Shown piece after piece: positions 1-7,199 of a DNA stretch of 10,331 nucleotides. The stretch is from positions 1-10,331 of the forward strand of contig JAADIK010000086.1 of NCBI GenBank assembly GCA_013151365.1, written 5' to 3'. The DNA comes from Deltaproteobacteria bacterium (GTDB lineage Bacteria; Desulfobacterota; Desulfobulbia; Desulfobulbales; Desulfobulbaceae). The translations under genes were made by a program, and so were the position numbers. A model generated the notes under the pieces. The model ran no database searches, was not told the origin of the DNA, and was given only the letters and a program-made list of their open reading frames with translations. Each line of letters starts with the position of its first letter. Position 1 is the first letter of the stretch.

Positions 1-360
1 TGTGAAGCTGTTTTTAACGAGCATCCGCGGGTCGCCCGTTCCGCCCTGGTGGGCGTCGGCGTGCCGGGCAGGCAGCAGCCGGTCTTGATTGCCGAGCTGG
101 TCGGCGGCGGCACGGACCTCGACGAGCGGTTGACCGGGGAGTTGCGTGAACTGGCCCGGGCGCATACCCTGACCGCGATGATCGATACCTTTCTCGTCCA
201 TCCCGCCTTTCCCGTGGATATCCGGCACAATGCCAAGATCTTCCGCGAAAAACTGGCCCTGTGGGCGGCGGAAAAGATCCCGGCGCGAAACAATGCCGCC
301 GACGCCGGAGGCCGCGGGGACCGACAGGACAAAACGGATTCAACGGATTCAGGTTTATGA
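1..360 (+). CDS. oleC: OleC-like AMP-dependent synthetase (olefin beta-lactone synthetase), C-terminal fragment
   Basis: Frame 1 is open from the first base, so the gene starts outside the window and only its last 119 residues are seen. They form the C-terminal subdomain of an acyl-adenylate-forming enzyme. An early segment reads EAVFNEHPRVARSALVGVG, and a later one reads HPAFPVDIRHNAKIFREKLA, with the near-terminal lysine (NAKI) typical of the family. The HPxFPVDxRHNAKI wording is what I associate with OleC, which activates 2-alkyl-3-hydroxyalkanoic acids with ATP and closes them to beta-lactones in head-to-head olefin synthesis. The oleD-like gene directly downstream supports this. After about residue 95 the tail turns into a low-complexity Ala/Gly/Arg/Asp stretch ending TDSTDSGL, which looks non-conserved and comes partly from a 9-bp tandem repeat. 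The stop TGA overlaps the oleD start (ATGA). A different fatty-acid-CoA-ligase-like enzyme cannot be excluded from the tail alone. Confidence 0.85.
   Translation, partial: CEAVFNEHPRVARSALVGVGVPGRQQPVLIAELVGGGTDLDERLTGELRELARAHTLTAMIDTFLVHPAFPVDIRHNAKIFREKLALWAAEKIPARNNAADAGGRGDRQDKTDSTDSGL
334..351 (+). repeat. 9-bp perfect tandem repeat, two copies, at the oleC/oleD junction
   Basis: ACGGATTCA occurs twice head to tail (334-342 and 343-351). It is preceded by a degenerate unit around 323-331. It encodes the Thr-Asp-Ser doublet at the OleC C-terminus and lies immediately upstream of the oleD start. Short 9-bp arrays of the AACGGATT type are, from memory, scattered through some environmental proteobacterial genomes. 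That would make this a small repeat insertion rather than conserved coding sequence, but this is inference. Confidence 0.6.
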
Positions 361-1391
361 AAAAGGCACTTGTTACAGGCGGCGGCGGTTTTATAGGGCG
401 GGCGATTGTCGAACAGCTTATCGACCGGGGCGTGCGGGTGACGGTGGTCGGCCGCCATCATTATCCCGAAGTCGAAAGGCTGGGCGCCCGCTGCCTGGTC
501 GGCGACATCCGGAACCGGCCGTTCATGATTCAGGCCGCGGCCGGGCACGACACCGTGTTTCATACGGCGGCCAAGGCCGGGATCTGGGGCAGCCGTGATG
601 CCTATTTTTCCATCAACGTGACCGGCACGGACAACGTCCTTGCCGCCTGCCGGGAAAACCGGGTCCCGCGCCTGGTCTATACCAGTTCGCCCAGCGTGGT
701 CTTTGACGGCGGCGACCTGGCCGGGGTCGATGAAACCCGGCCCTATGCCCGCAAGGTACACTGCGCCTATGCCGAAACCAAGATCCTGGCGGAAAAAAAG
801 GTGCTGGCCGCCAATTCCGCGGGCTTGAAGACCACGGCGCTCCGCCCCCACCTGGTCTGGGGACCTGGTGACACCAACCTGGTGCCCCGCCTGTTGCAAC
901 GCGGCCGGGAAGGCAGCCTGAAAATCGTCGGCGACGGCACCAACCGGGTGGATATTTCGTATATCGACAACGTGGCTCAAGCCCACCTGCTGGCGGCCGC
1001 CAACCTTGAGCAGGCGGCAACCGCCGCCGGAGAAACTTTTTTTATCTCCCAGGGCGAGCCGGTTGTTCTCTGGGACTGGATAAATACCCTGTTCGGCCGC
1101 CTGGGCATCCCGGCGGTCAAAAAAAAGGTGTCGTTTAAAACGGCCTACCGGGCCGGCTGGCTGCTTGAGCGCCTGTATAGCCTGGCGGGCCTGGAAAAAG
1201 AGCCGAAAATGACCAGGTTCATGGCGGAACAGTTGGCCCGGTCACACTGGTTTGCCATCGACAAGGCCAGGGCGGTCCTGTCCTATACTCCCACCGTCTC
1301 CGGCGCCCTGGGACTGGAGCGGCTGGTCGGCTCTCTGCGCCGGGAAACAGGCGGGGTCCGGCCTGATCCTGCCGAAAAAAATGAGCGTTGA
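357..1391 (+). CDS. oleD: OleD-like NAD(P)-dependent 2-alkyl-3-oxoalkanoate reductase
   Basis: A 344-residue short-chain dehydrogenase/reductase of the extended (epimerase, 3-beta-HSD-like) class. The N-terminus carries the nucleotide-binding turn TGGGGFIG (residues 7-14). The catalytic set is visible as YTSSPSV with Ser110/Ser111, and Tyr138-x3-Lys142 in AYAETK. Downstream, RPHLVWGPGD, VGDGTNRVDISYIDNVAQAH, QGEPVVLWDWIN and EPKMTRFMAEQLARSH agree with what I know of OleD, which reduces the 2-alkyl-3-keto acid made by OleA to the 2-alkyl-3-hydroxy acid used by OleC. The start at 357 is chosen because MKKALVTGG places the Rossmann motif at the very N-terminus. It overlaps the oleC stop by 4 bp, and no strong Shine-Dalgarno lies at the usual distance (only AGG at 351-353), so translation is probably coupled to oleC. 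The frame is open further upstream to 261, but that extra sequence is an Arg/Gly-rich artefact. A sterol dehydrogenase-like role is the alternative. Confidence 0.9.
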   Translation: MKKALVTGGGGFIGRAIVEQLIDRGVRVTVVGRHHYPEVERLGARCLVGDIRNRPFMIQAAAGHDTVFHTAAKAGIWGSRDAYFSINVTGTDNVLAACRENRVPRLVYTSSPSVVFDGGDLAGVDETRPYARKVHCAYAETKILAEKKVLAANSAGLKTTALRPHLVWGPGDTNLVPRLLQRGREGSLKIVGDGTNRVDISYIDNVAQAHLLAAANLEQAATAAGETFFISQGEPVVLWDWINTLFGRLGIPAVKKKVSFKTAYRAGWLLERLYSLAGLEKEPKMTRFMAEQLARSHWFAIDKARAVLSYTPTVSGALGLERLVGSLRRETGGVRPDPAEKNER

Positions 1392-1410
1392 TTCGTATCT
1401 CGTGAAGATC

Positions 1411-1440
1411 GCCGCCGCCGGTTGCTAGCCGCCGCCGGTT
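1411..1440 (+). repeat. 13-bp direct repeat downstream of oleD
   Basis: GCCGCCGCCGGTT occurs at 1411-1423 and again at 1428-1440, separated by GCTA, giving a 17-bp period. It lies between the oleD stop and the AT-rich promoter region. Low-complexity GCC runs can arise by slippage, so function is doubtful. Confidence 0.5.
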
Positions 1441-1455
1441 ACAATCCTGGATTGT
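1441..1455. promoter_or_regulatory. 15-bp perfect palindrome upstream of the atp operon
   Basis: ACAATCC-T-GGATTGT has 7-bp perfect arms around one central base. The central base makes it poor as an RNA hairpin but suitable as a dimeric protein-binding site. It lies just upstream of the AT-rich candidate promoters for atp and is followed by an A-rich run (1460-1468). The operator role is inference only. Confidence 0.35.
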
Positions 1456-1496
1456 TTACAAAAAAAAATACAAAGTACACTTTCGAGAAAAAATAT

Positions 1497-1526
1497 TTGA
1501 CAGGCGGTTATTTTTTCAGTAGTTAT
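1497..1526 (+). promoter_or_regulatory. Candidate sigma70-type promoter for the atp operon
   Basis: A perfect -35 hexamer TTGACA lies at 1497-1502. The -10 at the right distance is weak: TAGTTA (1520-1525, 17-bp spacer) or AGTTAT (1521-1526, 18-bp spacer). Two alternatives exist nearby. TTTACA (1455-1460) pairs with TACACT (1476-1481) at a short 15-bp spacer. A second TTGACA (1556-1561) has no acceptable -10. A promoter in this AT-rich block is very likely because a seven-gene operon starts at 1603, but which hexamers are used is uncertain. Confidence 0.45.
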
Positions 1527-1602
1527 CCTGCTTGGGATCTGAATCATCATTCACTTTGACAGTTAAAAACAAACGCTTTTCGAGTGATCAGGAGTAGTTG
1601 GT

Positions 1603-2034
1603 ATGATTACATTAGACTTGACACTGTTTATCCACATGTTCAACATTATCTTGTTGATGATCATTCTTAACGCTATTCTCTACAAGCCTATTCTCGGAAT
1701 TCTGGAAAAAAGAGACAATAAGCTGGAGAGCCTGCGCAAGGATGCCGAACAGTTTGAGCAGAATGCCCGGCATCGCCAGCAGGAAGTAGATAAGAAGATG
1801 CGTGAAGCCAGCGCCAAGGCCAAGGCGGCCCTTGACGGCGCCCGGAGCGAAGCGCACGAGGCCGGAGCGAAACAGCTGGCGGCAATCCGCCAGGAGGCCG
1901 AGGCTGAAAAGGAAAAAGAAATGGCGGAACTCCTTTCGCAGGTTGAGACGGCTCGCAAGGAGCTCCTGGAAGCAACGGCCGGTTTTGCCCGGGATATGGC
2001 GGGAAAGATACTTGGAAGGAGTCTTGAAGCATGA
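1603..2034 (+). CDS. atpF: F-type ATP synthase subunit b' (first b-type stator subunit)
   Basis: A 143-residue peripheral-stalk subunit of F1Fo ATP synthase. One N-terminal membrane helix (about residues 5-27) is followed by YKPILGILEKR, the usual exit from the membrane in b subunits. A long, highly charged, Ala/Glu/Lys/Arg-rich coiled coil then runs to the end. The compact size and the lack of an exported extension mark it as the b'-type partner of the longer b encoded next. The two presumably pair as a b/b' heterodimer, known from cyanobacteria and other bacteria with tandem b genes. AGGAG at 1590-1594 sits 8 nt before the ATG. It is the first gene of the operon, and its stop overlaps the next start by 4 bp (ATGA). 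Confidence 0.93.
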   Translation: MITLDLTLFIHMFNIILLMIILNAILYKPILGILEKRDNKLESLRKDAEQFEQNARHRQQEVDKKMREASAKAKAALDGARSEAHEAGAKQLAAIRQEAEAEKEKEMAELLSQVETARKELLEATAGFARDMAGKILGRSLEA

Positions 2035-2732
2035 TCTCTCGAATCACAAAAATTGTTCTGCCGGTTATGCTGGCACTCCTGCTCGGGGTGGTCCCGCTGG
2101 CCTTGGCAAATTCGGAGGCCGGAAACGCCTCCCATGTTGAAGCCGCCGCGGCCGGCGTCCATGGCGGTACCGCCGCCGCAGTTGAAAGCGGGCATGGGAC
2201 TCTGGTCAAAAAGGCCGCCCCGGCCGAGGAGCATGAAGAGGGTATTTCCTCTGCCCAGTACAAAGATTTCTTCTGGCGGACAGTCAACTTTATCGCCTTG
2301 ATGATCATCCTGATCAAGTTTCTGGCCAAGCCTATCGGCAGCGGTATTGCTGGGCGTCAGCAACACGTCAAGGAAGAGCTTGAGGATTTGAAGGCCAAGC
2401 GCGATGAGGCCGAGCGCTCGTACAAGGAATTTGAAGCCCGCCTCGCCGGCATGGAAAAAGAGATGGAAAGCGTGGTCGAAAAGGCTATCGCCCAGGCCGA
2501 GAATGAAAAAATCCGGATTATAGCGGATGCCGAAAGGATGGCGGAAGATATCAAGCGTCAGGCAAAAGCAGCCGTCCAGGCCGAACTGGTCAAAACCAGG
2601 CGGATGTTGCGTGACGAAGTTGCCGACCAGGCGGCTGCCATGGCCGAGGAATTGATCGTGAAAAATCTGACCCCGGCGGATCAGGTCGCGATTACCGAAC
2701 AATATCTTGACAGGGTAGGGGCGGTACAGTGA
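2031..2732 (+). CDS. atpF: F-type ATP synthase subunit b, long form with N-terminal export-like extension
   Basis: A 233-residue b subunit, longer than the roughly 155-170 residues usual for bacterial b. Residues 7-26 are a hydrophobic stretch ending PLALA, which looks like a signal peptide or extra membrane anchor. Residues 27-78 form an Ala/Gly/Glu-rich linker with several histidines (about 35, 44, 55, 68). The canonical b membrane helix follows at about 85-100 (VNFIALMIILIKFLAKPI), then a long charged coiled coil (about 108-215) that would reach the delta subunit on top of F1. AAGGAG at 2016-2021 lies 9 nt upstream of the ATG. The 3' end overlaps the atpH start by 4 bp (GTGA). I recall export-like N-termini on b subunits from Desulfobacterota, but whether the leader is cleaved is not known from the sequence. 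Confidence 0.93.
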   Translation: MISRITKIVLPVMLALLLGVVPLALANSEAGNASHVEAAAAGVHGGTAAAVESGHGTLVKKAAPAEEHEEGISSAQYKDFFWRTVNFIALMIILIKFLAKPIGSGIAGRQQHVKEELEDLKAKRDEAERSYKEFEARLAGMEKEMESVVEKAIAQAENEKIRIIADAERMAEDIKRQAKAAVQAELVKTRRMLRDEVADQAAAMAEELIVKNLTPADQVAITEQYLDRVGAVQ

Positions 2733-3271
2733 GACAGACTATCTTAGCACGACGCTACGCCAAGGCGATTTTCGCCCTTGGCAAAGAGCACGACAAAATC
2801 GACATTTACAGCGAGACCCTGAATGCAATCGCAGACCTGTATAAAGACGGGTCGGTGCGGGACGCTTTGACCAACCCTCTCTATCCCCTTGATGCTCGTC
2901 AAAAGGTGATGGCCAAGATTGCGCAAATCGCCAAAGCGGATCCTATTATGACCGCTTTTCTCAACCTGTTGCTCGAAAAGAAAAGAGCGGACATCCTGCC
3001 GGATATTGCCGTGGAAATGCAGGTCATGGTTGATTTCTCCCAGAATATCAGCCATGGAACGGTTATTTCGGTCATTGAGCTTGATGACTCTCTGCGCAAA
3101 AAAATCCAGGCTACGCTGGAAAAAATTACCGGAAATAAAGTAATCCTCGAAACTCAGGTTGATCCGTCGATAATCGGTGGTATTATCGCCAAGGTCGGCG
3201 ACCTGGTCCTGGACGGAAGTATAAAAACGCAACTTAATGGATTAAAAGAATCTATCAAGGGGAGAGAATAG
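2729..3271 (+). CDS. atpH: F-type ATP synthase subunit delta
   Basis: A 180-residue stator subunit that joins the b/b' stalk to the top of the alpha3beta3 head, the usual length for the family. The N-terminal helical domain opens with ILARRYAKAIFALGKEH, the typical ARRYAxAxF start. The C-terminal domain ends with the conserved DPSIIGGIIAKVGDLVLDGS pattern (the IGG...GD..xDGS signature), then a short helix. The start is a GTG at 2729 that overlaps the atpF stop; no ATG lies near the conserved N-terminus. A GGG-rich stretch (2712-2720) could act as a weak ribosome site, so translational coupling to atpF is likely. Only 4 bp separate it from atpA. Confidence 0.96.
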   Translation: MRQTILARRYAKAIFALGKEHDKIDIYSETLNAIADLYKDGSVRDALTNPLYPLDARQKVMAKIAQIAKADPIMTAFLNLLLEKKRADILPDIAVEMQVMVDFSQNISHGTVISVIELDDSLRKKIQATLEKITGNKVILETQVDPSIIGGIIAKVGDLVLDGSIKTQLNGLKESIKGRE

Positions 3272-3275
3272 TCAA

Positions 3276-4799
3276 ATGCAGATCAAAGCCTCAGAAATCA
3301 GTCAGATCATAAAAGATCAAATCGCGGGCTACGAGAGTGATATCGACCTGAAAGAAACAGGAACGGTTCTCTCGGTCGGTGATGGTATCGCGCGTGTCTA
3401 TGGCGTTGAAAATTGTCAGGCCATGGAGCTTCTTGAGTTTCCAGGCGGCATTTTTGGCTTGGCCCTGAACCTTGAAGAGGATAACGTCGGTTGCGCCGTC
3501 CTCGGTGAAGTCCGTCATATCAAAGAGGGTGACATCGTCAAGCGGACCGGCAGAATTGCCCAGGTTCCGGTCGGCCCCGAGATGGAGGGCCGCGTCGTTG
3601 ACGGTATCGGTCAGCCCATTGACGGCAAGGGTCCCATTCAAGCCAAGGAAACCCGCAAGATGGAGGTCATCGCTCCCGGCGTTATCGCCAGGAAGGGCGT
3701 TCATGAGCCGTGCTATACCGGCGCCAAGGCCGTCGACGCCATGACCCCGGTTGGCCGCGGTCAGCGGGAGCTGGTCATCGGTGACCGGCAGATCGGCAAA
3801 ACGGCGCTTTGCGTTGATGCGATCATTGCTCAGAAGGAGAGTGATGTGCACTGCATCTATGTGGCTATCGGCCAGAAAAAATCGACGGTCGCCCTGGTGG
3901 TCGAGGCCCTGCGTAAGAACGGTGCCATGGAGTACACGACCGTTGTTGCCGCCTGTGCTTCCGATCCGGCGCCGATGCAGTATGTTTCCGCATTTACCGG
4001 TTGCTCCATGGGCGAGTATTTCCGTGATAACGGCCAGCATGCCCTGATCATCTATGATGATCTTTCGAAGCAGGCCGTGTCCTATCGTGAGTTGTCACTC
4101 CTCTTGCGGCGGCCTCCCGGACGTGAGGCTTATCCCGGTGATATTTTCTTTAACCATTCCCGGTTGCTCGAGCGGGCCGCCAAGGTCAACGACGACCTCG
4201 GGGCCGGTTCCCTGACCGCCCTGCCGATCATCGAGACCCAGGCCGGTGACGTGTCCGCCTATATTCCGACCAACGTTATTTCCATTACCGATGGTCAGGT
4301 TTATCTTGAGCCGAGCCTGTTCTTCGCCGGTGTCCGACCTGCAATCAACGTCGGTCTTTCCGTTTCCCGGGTCGGCGGCGCCGCCCAGGTCAAGGCCATG
4401 AAACAGGTGGCAGGTACCCTGCGCCTCGATCTGGCCCAGTATCGTGAGCTGGCGGCATTCGCCGGTTTCGGTTCCGATCTTGATGCGGCCACGCAGGCGC
4501 AGTTGACTCGTGGCGAGCGGTTGGTCGAAATCCTCAAGCAGCCGCAGTATGCCCCGCTGTCCATGGAAAAACAGGTCACCATCCTGTTTGCCGGGACCAA
4601 GGGTTTTCTTGATGAGCTGCCGGTAGATACTCTGGCCGATTACGAGCAGGAAATGTATACCTACATTGCCGCCAACGAACCGTCCATTTTTGAGGAATTG
4701 AAGGAACAGCAAGCCATTTCGTCCTCACTCGAAGAGAAGATGAAAAAGACATTGACCTCCTTTGGTGAGACTTTTAAGGCAACCAAGGGCCTCAACTAA
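3276..4799 (+). CDS. atpA: F-type ATP synthase subunit alpha
   Basis: A 507-residue non-catalytic nucleotide-binding subunit of the F1 head, full length. The N-terminal beta-barrel domain contains TVLSVGDGIARVYGVENCQA. The P-loop is GDRQIGKT (residues 169-176, with Ile where many homologues have Thr, still fitting GxxxxGKT). The Walker B strand is HALIIYDD (255-262). SRVGGAAQ carries the arginine finger (Arg365) that reaches into the beta catalytic site. The helical C-terminal domain contains LRLDLAQYRELAAFAGFGSDLD. A purine-rich site (AAGGGGAG, 3257-3264) precedes the ATG by 11 nt. It lies between atpH and atpG with gaps of 4 and 15 bp, so it is co-transcribed. Nothing looks broken. Confidence 0.99.
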   Translation: MQIKASEISQIIKDQIAGYESDIDLKETGTVLSVGDGIARVYGVENCQAMELLEFPGGIFGLALNLEEDNVGCAVLGEVRHIKEGDIVKRTGRIAQVPVGPEMEGRVVDGIGQPIDGKGPIQAKETRKMEVIAPGVIARKGVHEPCYTGAKAVDAMTPVGRGQRELVIGDRQIGKTALCVDAIIAQKESDVHCIYVAIGQKKSTVALVVEALRKNGAMEYTTVVAACASDPAPMQYVSAFTGCSMGEYFRDNGQHALIIYDDLSKQAVSYRELSLLLRRPPGREAYPGDIFFNHSRLLERAAKVNDDLGAGSLTALPIIETQAGDVSAYIPTNVISITDGQVYLEPSLFFAGVRPAINVGLSVSRVGGAAQVKAMKQVAGTLRLDLAQYRELAAFAGFGSDLDAATQAQLTRGERLVEILKQPQYAPLSMEKQVTILFAGTKGFLDELPVDTLADYEQEMYTYIAANEPSIFEELKEQQAISSSLEEKMKKTLTSFGETFKATKGLN

Positions 4800-4814
4800 G
4801 AAAGGATACATCCC

Positions 4815-5693
4815 ATGCCTGGATTAAAGGATGTCAAAGATAAGATAGCCGGCGTTAAAAAGACCTCGCAGATCACCAAGGCGATGAATATGGTCGCCTC
4901 GGCAAAATTGCGGGGCGCGCAGGATAAGATGGAGTCATTTCGGCCTTATGCCGAAAAATTCGCTGAAGCTATGGGCCAGTTGTCCGGCGGCACCGAGGCC
5001 GAGAACCTGCCCCTGATGGAAGTGAGGGACCCCAAAAAAGTTGAAATCATCGTCGTCACCTCCGATCGTGGGCTCTGCGGCAGTTTTAACGCTCATATTG
5101 TCACCACTGCCGAGCAACTCCAGAAAAAGTATGAGACGGAGGGCAAGCAGGTAAGCTTTGTCACCGTGGGCAAGAAGGCCAGCAGGGCATTCCGGAAGAC
5201 CGGCAAGCTCAGGGCTTCATACAATGACATCATGGGTACCTTCCAGATGTTCAACGCCCGTGAGATTTCGCAGGATGTCAGCCAGAATTTCATCGACGGC
5301 AACAGTGATCAGGTCGATCTGGTTTACGGCAAATTTCACTCCATCGCCGTGCAGAAGCCGACCAGAGAAGAACTCCTGCCGATCAAGCCCCTGGCCTCCG
5401 AGGACACGGCCGCACCGGCTGCCCAGAGCATCACCGGCGCCTACATCTATGAGCCGGAACCTGCTGAGATTATGGAAGTTCTTCTTCCCCTTTACCTGAA
5501 CGTTCAAGTCTATCACTCCATGCTTGAAGTCGGGGCCAGTGAGCATGCCGCACGGATGACGGCCATGGATAATGCCACTAACGCCTGTAAGGATATTATT
5601 CACGATCTTACGCAATTGTATAATAAAGCACGTCAGTCCGCCATTACCGCCGAGTTAATGGATATCGTCGGCGGCGCTGAAGCGCTGAAGTGA
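4815..5693 (+). CDS. atpG: F-type ATP synthase subunit gamma
   Basis: A 292-residue central-stalk subunit that rotates inside alpha3beta3 and couples proton or sodium flow to catalysis. Both ends form the antiparallel coiled-coil shaft. The N-terminus has DVKDKIAGVKKTSQITKAM followed by MVASAKLRGAQ. The C-terminus has SEHAARMTAMDNATNAC and a final AITAELMDIVGGAEAL, all family hallmarks. The middle carries the conserved VTSDRGLCGSFNAH fold core (about residues 81-94). AAAGGA at 4801-4806 lies 8 nt before the ATG. It is followed by a 48-bp gap to atpD, the widest in the operon, opened by a TGA-TAA double stop. No regulatory cysteine-loop insertion of the chloroplast type is apparent. Confidence 0.98.
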   Translation: MPGLKDVKDKIAGVKKTSQITKAMNMVASAKLRGAQDKMESFRPYAEKFAEAMGQLSGGTEAENLPLMEVRDPKKVEIIVVTSDRGLCGSFNAHIVTTAEQLQKKYETEGKQVSFVTVGKKASRAFRKTGKLRASYNDIMGTFQMFNAREISQDVSQNFIDGNSDQVDLVYGKFHSIAVQKPTREELLPIKPLASEDTAAPAAQSITGAYIYEPEPAEIMEVLLPLYLNVQVYHSMLEVGASEHAARMTAMDNATNACKDIIHDLTQLYNKARQSAITAELMDIVGGAEALK

Positions 5694-5741
5694 TAACACG
5701 ATACCGGGTTGTACTTAAAAAGATAGAGGAGGCCATTTCAA

Positions 5742-7166
5742 ATGGGTGATTCACGAGTTGGTAAAATTATACAGGTCATTGGTCCGGTTGTGGACGTTGA
5801 GTTCGAACCGGGTGATTTGCCCGAGATTATGAACGCCATGTTCGTATCAAATCCTGCAATCAACGATACGCCGGACAACCTTGTGCTTGAGGTCGCCCTG
5901 CATCTTGGCGACAACGTGGTTCGTTCCGTTGCCATGGATCAGACCGACGGTCTGGTTCGGGGAATGGAATGCCGTGATAGTGGCGCTCCCATCGAGATTC
6001 CCGTAGGTCCCCCCGCCTTGGGCCGGATCATGAACGTTGTCGGCCGGCCGGTCGACGGCTTGGGCGACATTAAATCGGACAAGAAAATGGCCATCCATCG
6101 CCCGGCCCCGGCATTTGTCGACCAGGACATCGAGGTCAATGTACTGGAGACCGGGATCAAGGTTATCGATCTCCTGGTCCCCTTCCCCCGTGGCGGCAAG
6201 ATGGGGCTGTTCGGCGGCGCCGGTGTCGGCAAGACCGTTATCATGATGGAAATGGTCAACAACATCGCCATGCAGCACGGCGGTATTTCCGTGTTCTGCG
6301 GTGTGGGCGAGCGGACCCGTGAAGGGAACGATCTCTACATGGAGATGAAGGAATCAGGCGTTCTGCCCAAGGCAGCCTTGGTGTACGGTCAGATGACCGA
6401 GCCTCCGGGAGCCCGTTCCCGGGTAGCGCTCACCGGCCTGACGGCAGCCGAGTACTTCCGTGACGAAGAAGGTCAGGACGTGCTTTTCTTTGTTGATAAT
6501 ATTTTCCGTTTTACCCAGGCCGGTTCCGAAGTTTCGGCACTCCTTGGCCGTATTCCTTCCGCCGTTGGTTACCAGCCGACCCTGGCCAGTGACCTTGGCG
6601 CCCTGCAGGAGCGTATTACGTCAACAAACAAGGGTTCGATTACCGCCGTTCAGTGTGTTTACGTGCCTGCCGATGACTTGACCGATCCTGCTCCGGCCAC
6701 CACCTTCGCCCATCTTGACGGTACGGTTGTTCTTTCCCGGCAGATCGCCGAGCTTGGTATCTATCCGGCCGTTGATCCTCTTGACTCGACCTCCCGGATC
6801 CTTGATCCTAATGTTGTCGGGGCGGATCACTACAGGGCCGCGCGCGGTGTCCAGGTAGCCTTGCAGAAATACAAAGAGCTGCAGGATATCATCGCCATTC
6901 TCGGTATGGACGAGCTGGCCGAGGAAGATCAAATTACCGTTGCCAGGGCTCGTAAAATACAGCGTTTTCTGTCGCAGCCGTTCCATGTCGCCGAAGTTTT
7001 TACCGGTATGGCCGGCAAGTACGTCAAAATCGAGGACACGGTCCGCGGCTTTGCGGAAATTCTTGACGGCAAGCATGATGACTTGCCCGAGAGCGCCTTC
7101 TACATGGTCGGGACGATTGAAGAGGCCGTTGAAAAAGAAGCGAACGCAGAAAAGGCCAACGCTTAA
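5742..7166 (+). CDS. atpD: F-type ATP synthase subunit beta (catalytic)
   Basis: A 474-residue catalytic subunit (ATP synthesis or hydrolysis, EC 7.1.2.2), full length. The N-terminal barrel starts with GKIIQVIGPVVDVEF. The P-loop is GGAGVGKT (residues 158-165). GERTREGNDL (189-198) holds the catalytic glutamate (Glu190) and the adjacent arginine. The Walker B strand is DVLFFVDN (246-253). The C-terminal domain has the rotor-coupling loop DELAEED (390-396), the local form of the DELSEED motif. The C-terminus ends in a charged Glu/Lys/Ala tail. GAGGAGG (5726-5732) is the strongest ribosome-binding site of the operon, 9 nt before the ATG, in keeping with high demand for beta. It sits between atpG and atpC in the standard order. 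Confidence 0.99.
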   Translation: MGDSRVGKIIQVIGPVVDVEFEPGDLPEIMNAMFVSNPAINDTPDNLVLEVALHLGDNVVRSVAMDQTDGLVRGMECRDSGAPIEIPVGPPALGRIMNVVGRPVDGLGDIKSDKKMAIHRPAPAFVDQDIEVNVLETGIKVIDLLVPFPRGGKMGLFGGAGVGKTVIMMEMVNNIAMQHGGISVFCGVGERTREGNDLYMEMKESGVLPKAALVYGQMTEPPGARSRVALTGLTAAEYFRDEEGQDVLFFVDNIFRFTQAGSEVSALLGRIPSAVGYQPTLASDLGALQERITSTNKGSITAVQCVYVPADDLTDPAPATTFAHLDGTVVLSRQIAELGIYPAVDPLDSTSRILDPNVVGADHYRAARGVQVALQKYKELQDIIAILGMDELAEEDQITVARARKIQRFLSQPFHVAEVFTGMAGKYVKIEDTVRGFAEILDGKHDDLPESAFYMVGTIEEAVEKEANAEKANA

Positions 7167-7199
7167 ATTGGCTCCTAAGCTGAACTGAGGAATAAAACG

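Larger units (their letters stand above)
1392..1602. other. Intergenic region between oleD and the atp operon
   Basis: A 211-bp gap with no credible ORF. The first 50 bases are GC-rich and hold a 13-bp direct repeat. From 1441 the base composition turns strongly AT-rich, as expected for the control region of the atp operon. No clear intrinsic terminator for oleD (hairpin plus T-run) is visible, so some read-through from ole into atp is possible. Confidence 0.8.

Noticed and set aside
261..356. Upstream in-frame extension of the oleD reading frame
   Set aside because: It would add 32 Arg/Gly-rich residues before the Rossmann motif and overlap oleC deeply; MKKALVTGG at 357 is the natural start.
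1680..2702. Long open frame on the minus strand across the two b genes
   Set aside because: It is antisense to well-recognised b subunits, has no family resemblance, and arises from the codon bias of the genes on the other strand.
3291..4040. Minus-strand open frame within atpA
   Set aside because: Antisense to atpA, with composition expected of a reversed coding frame and no motif or ribosome site.
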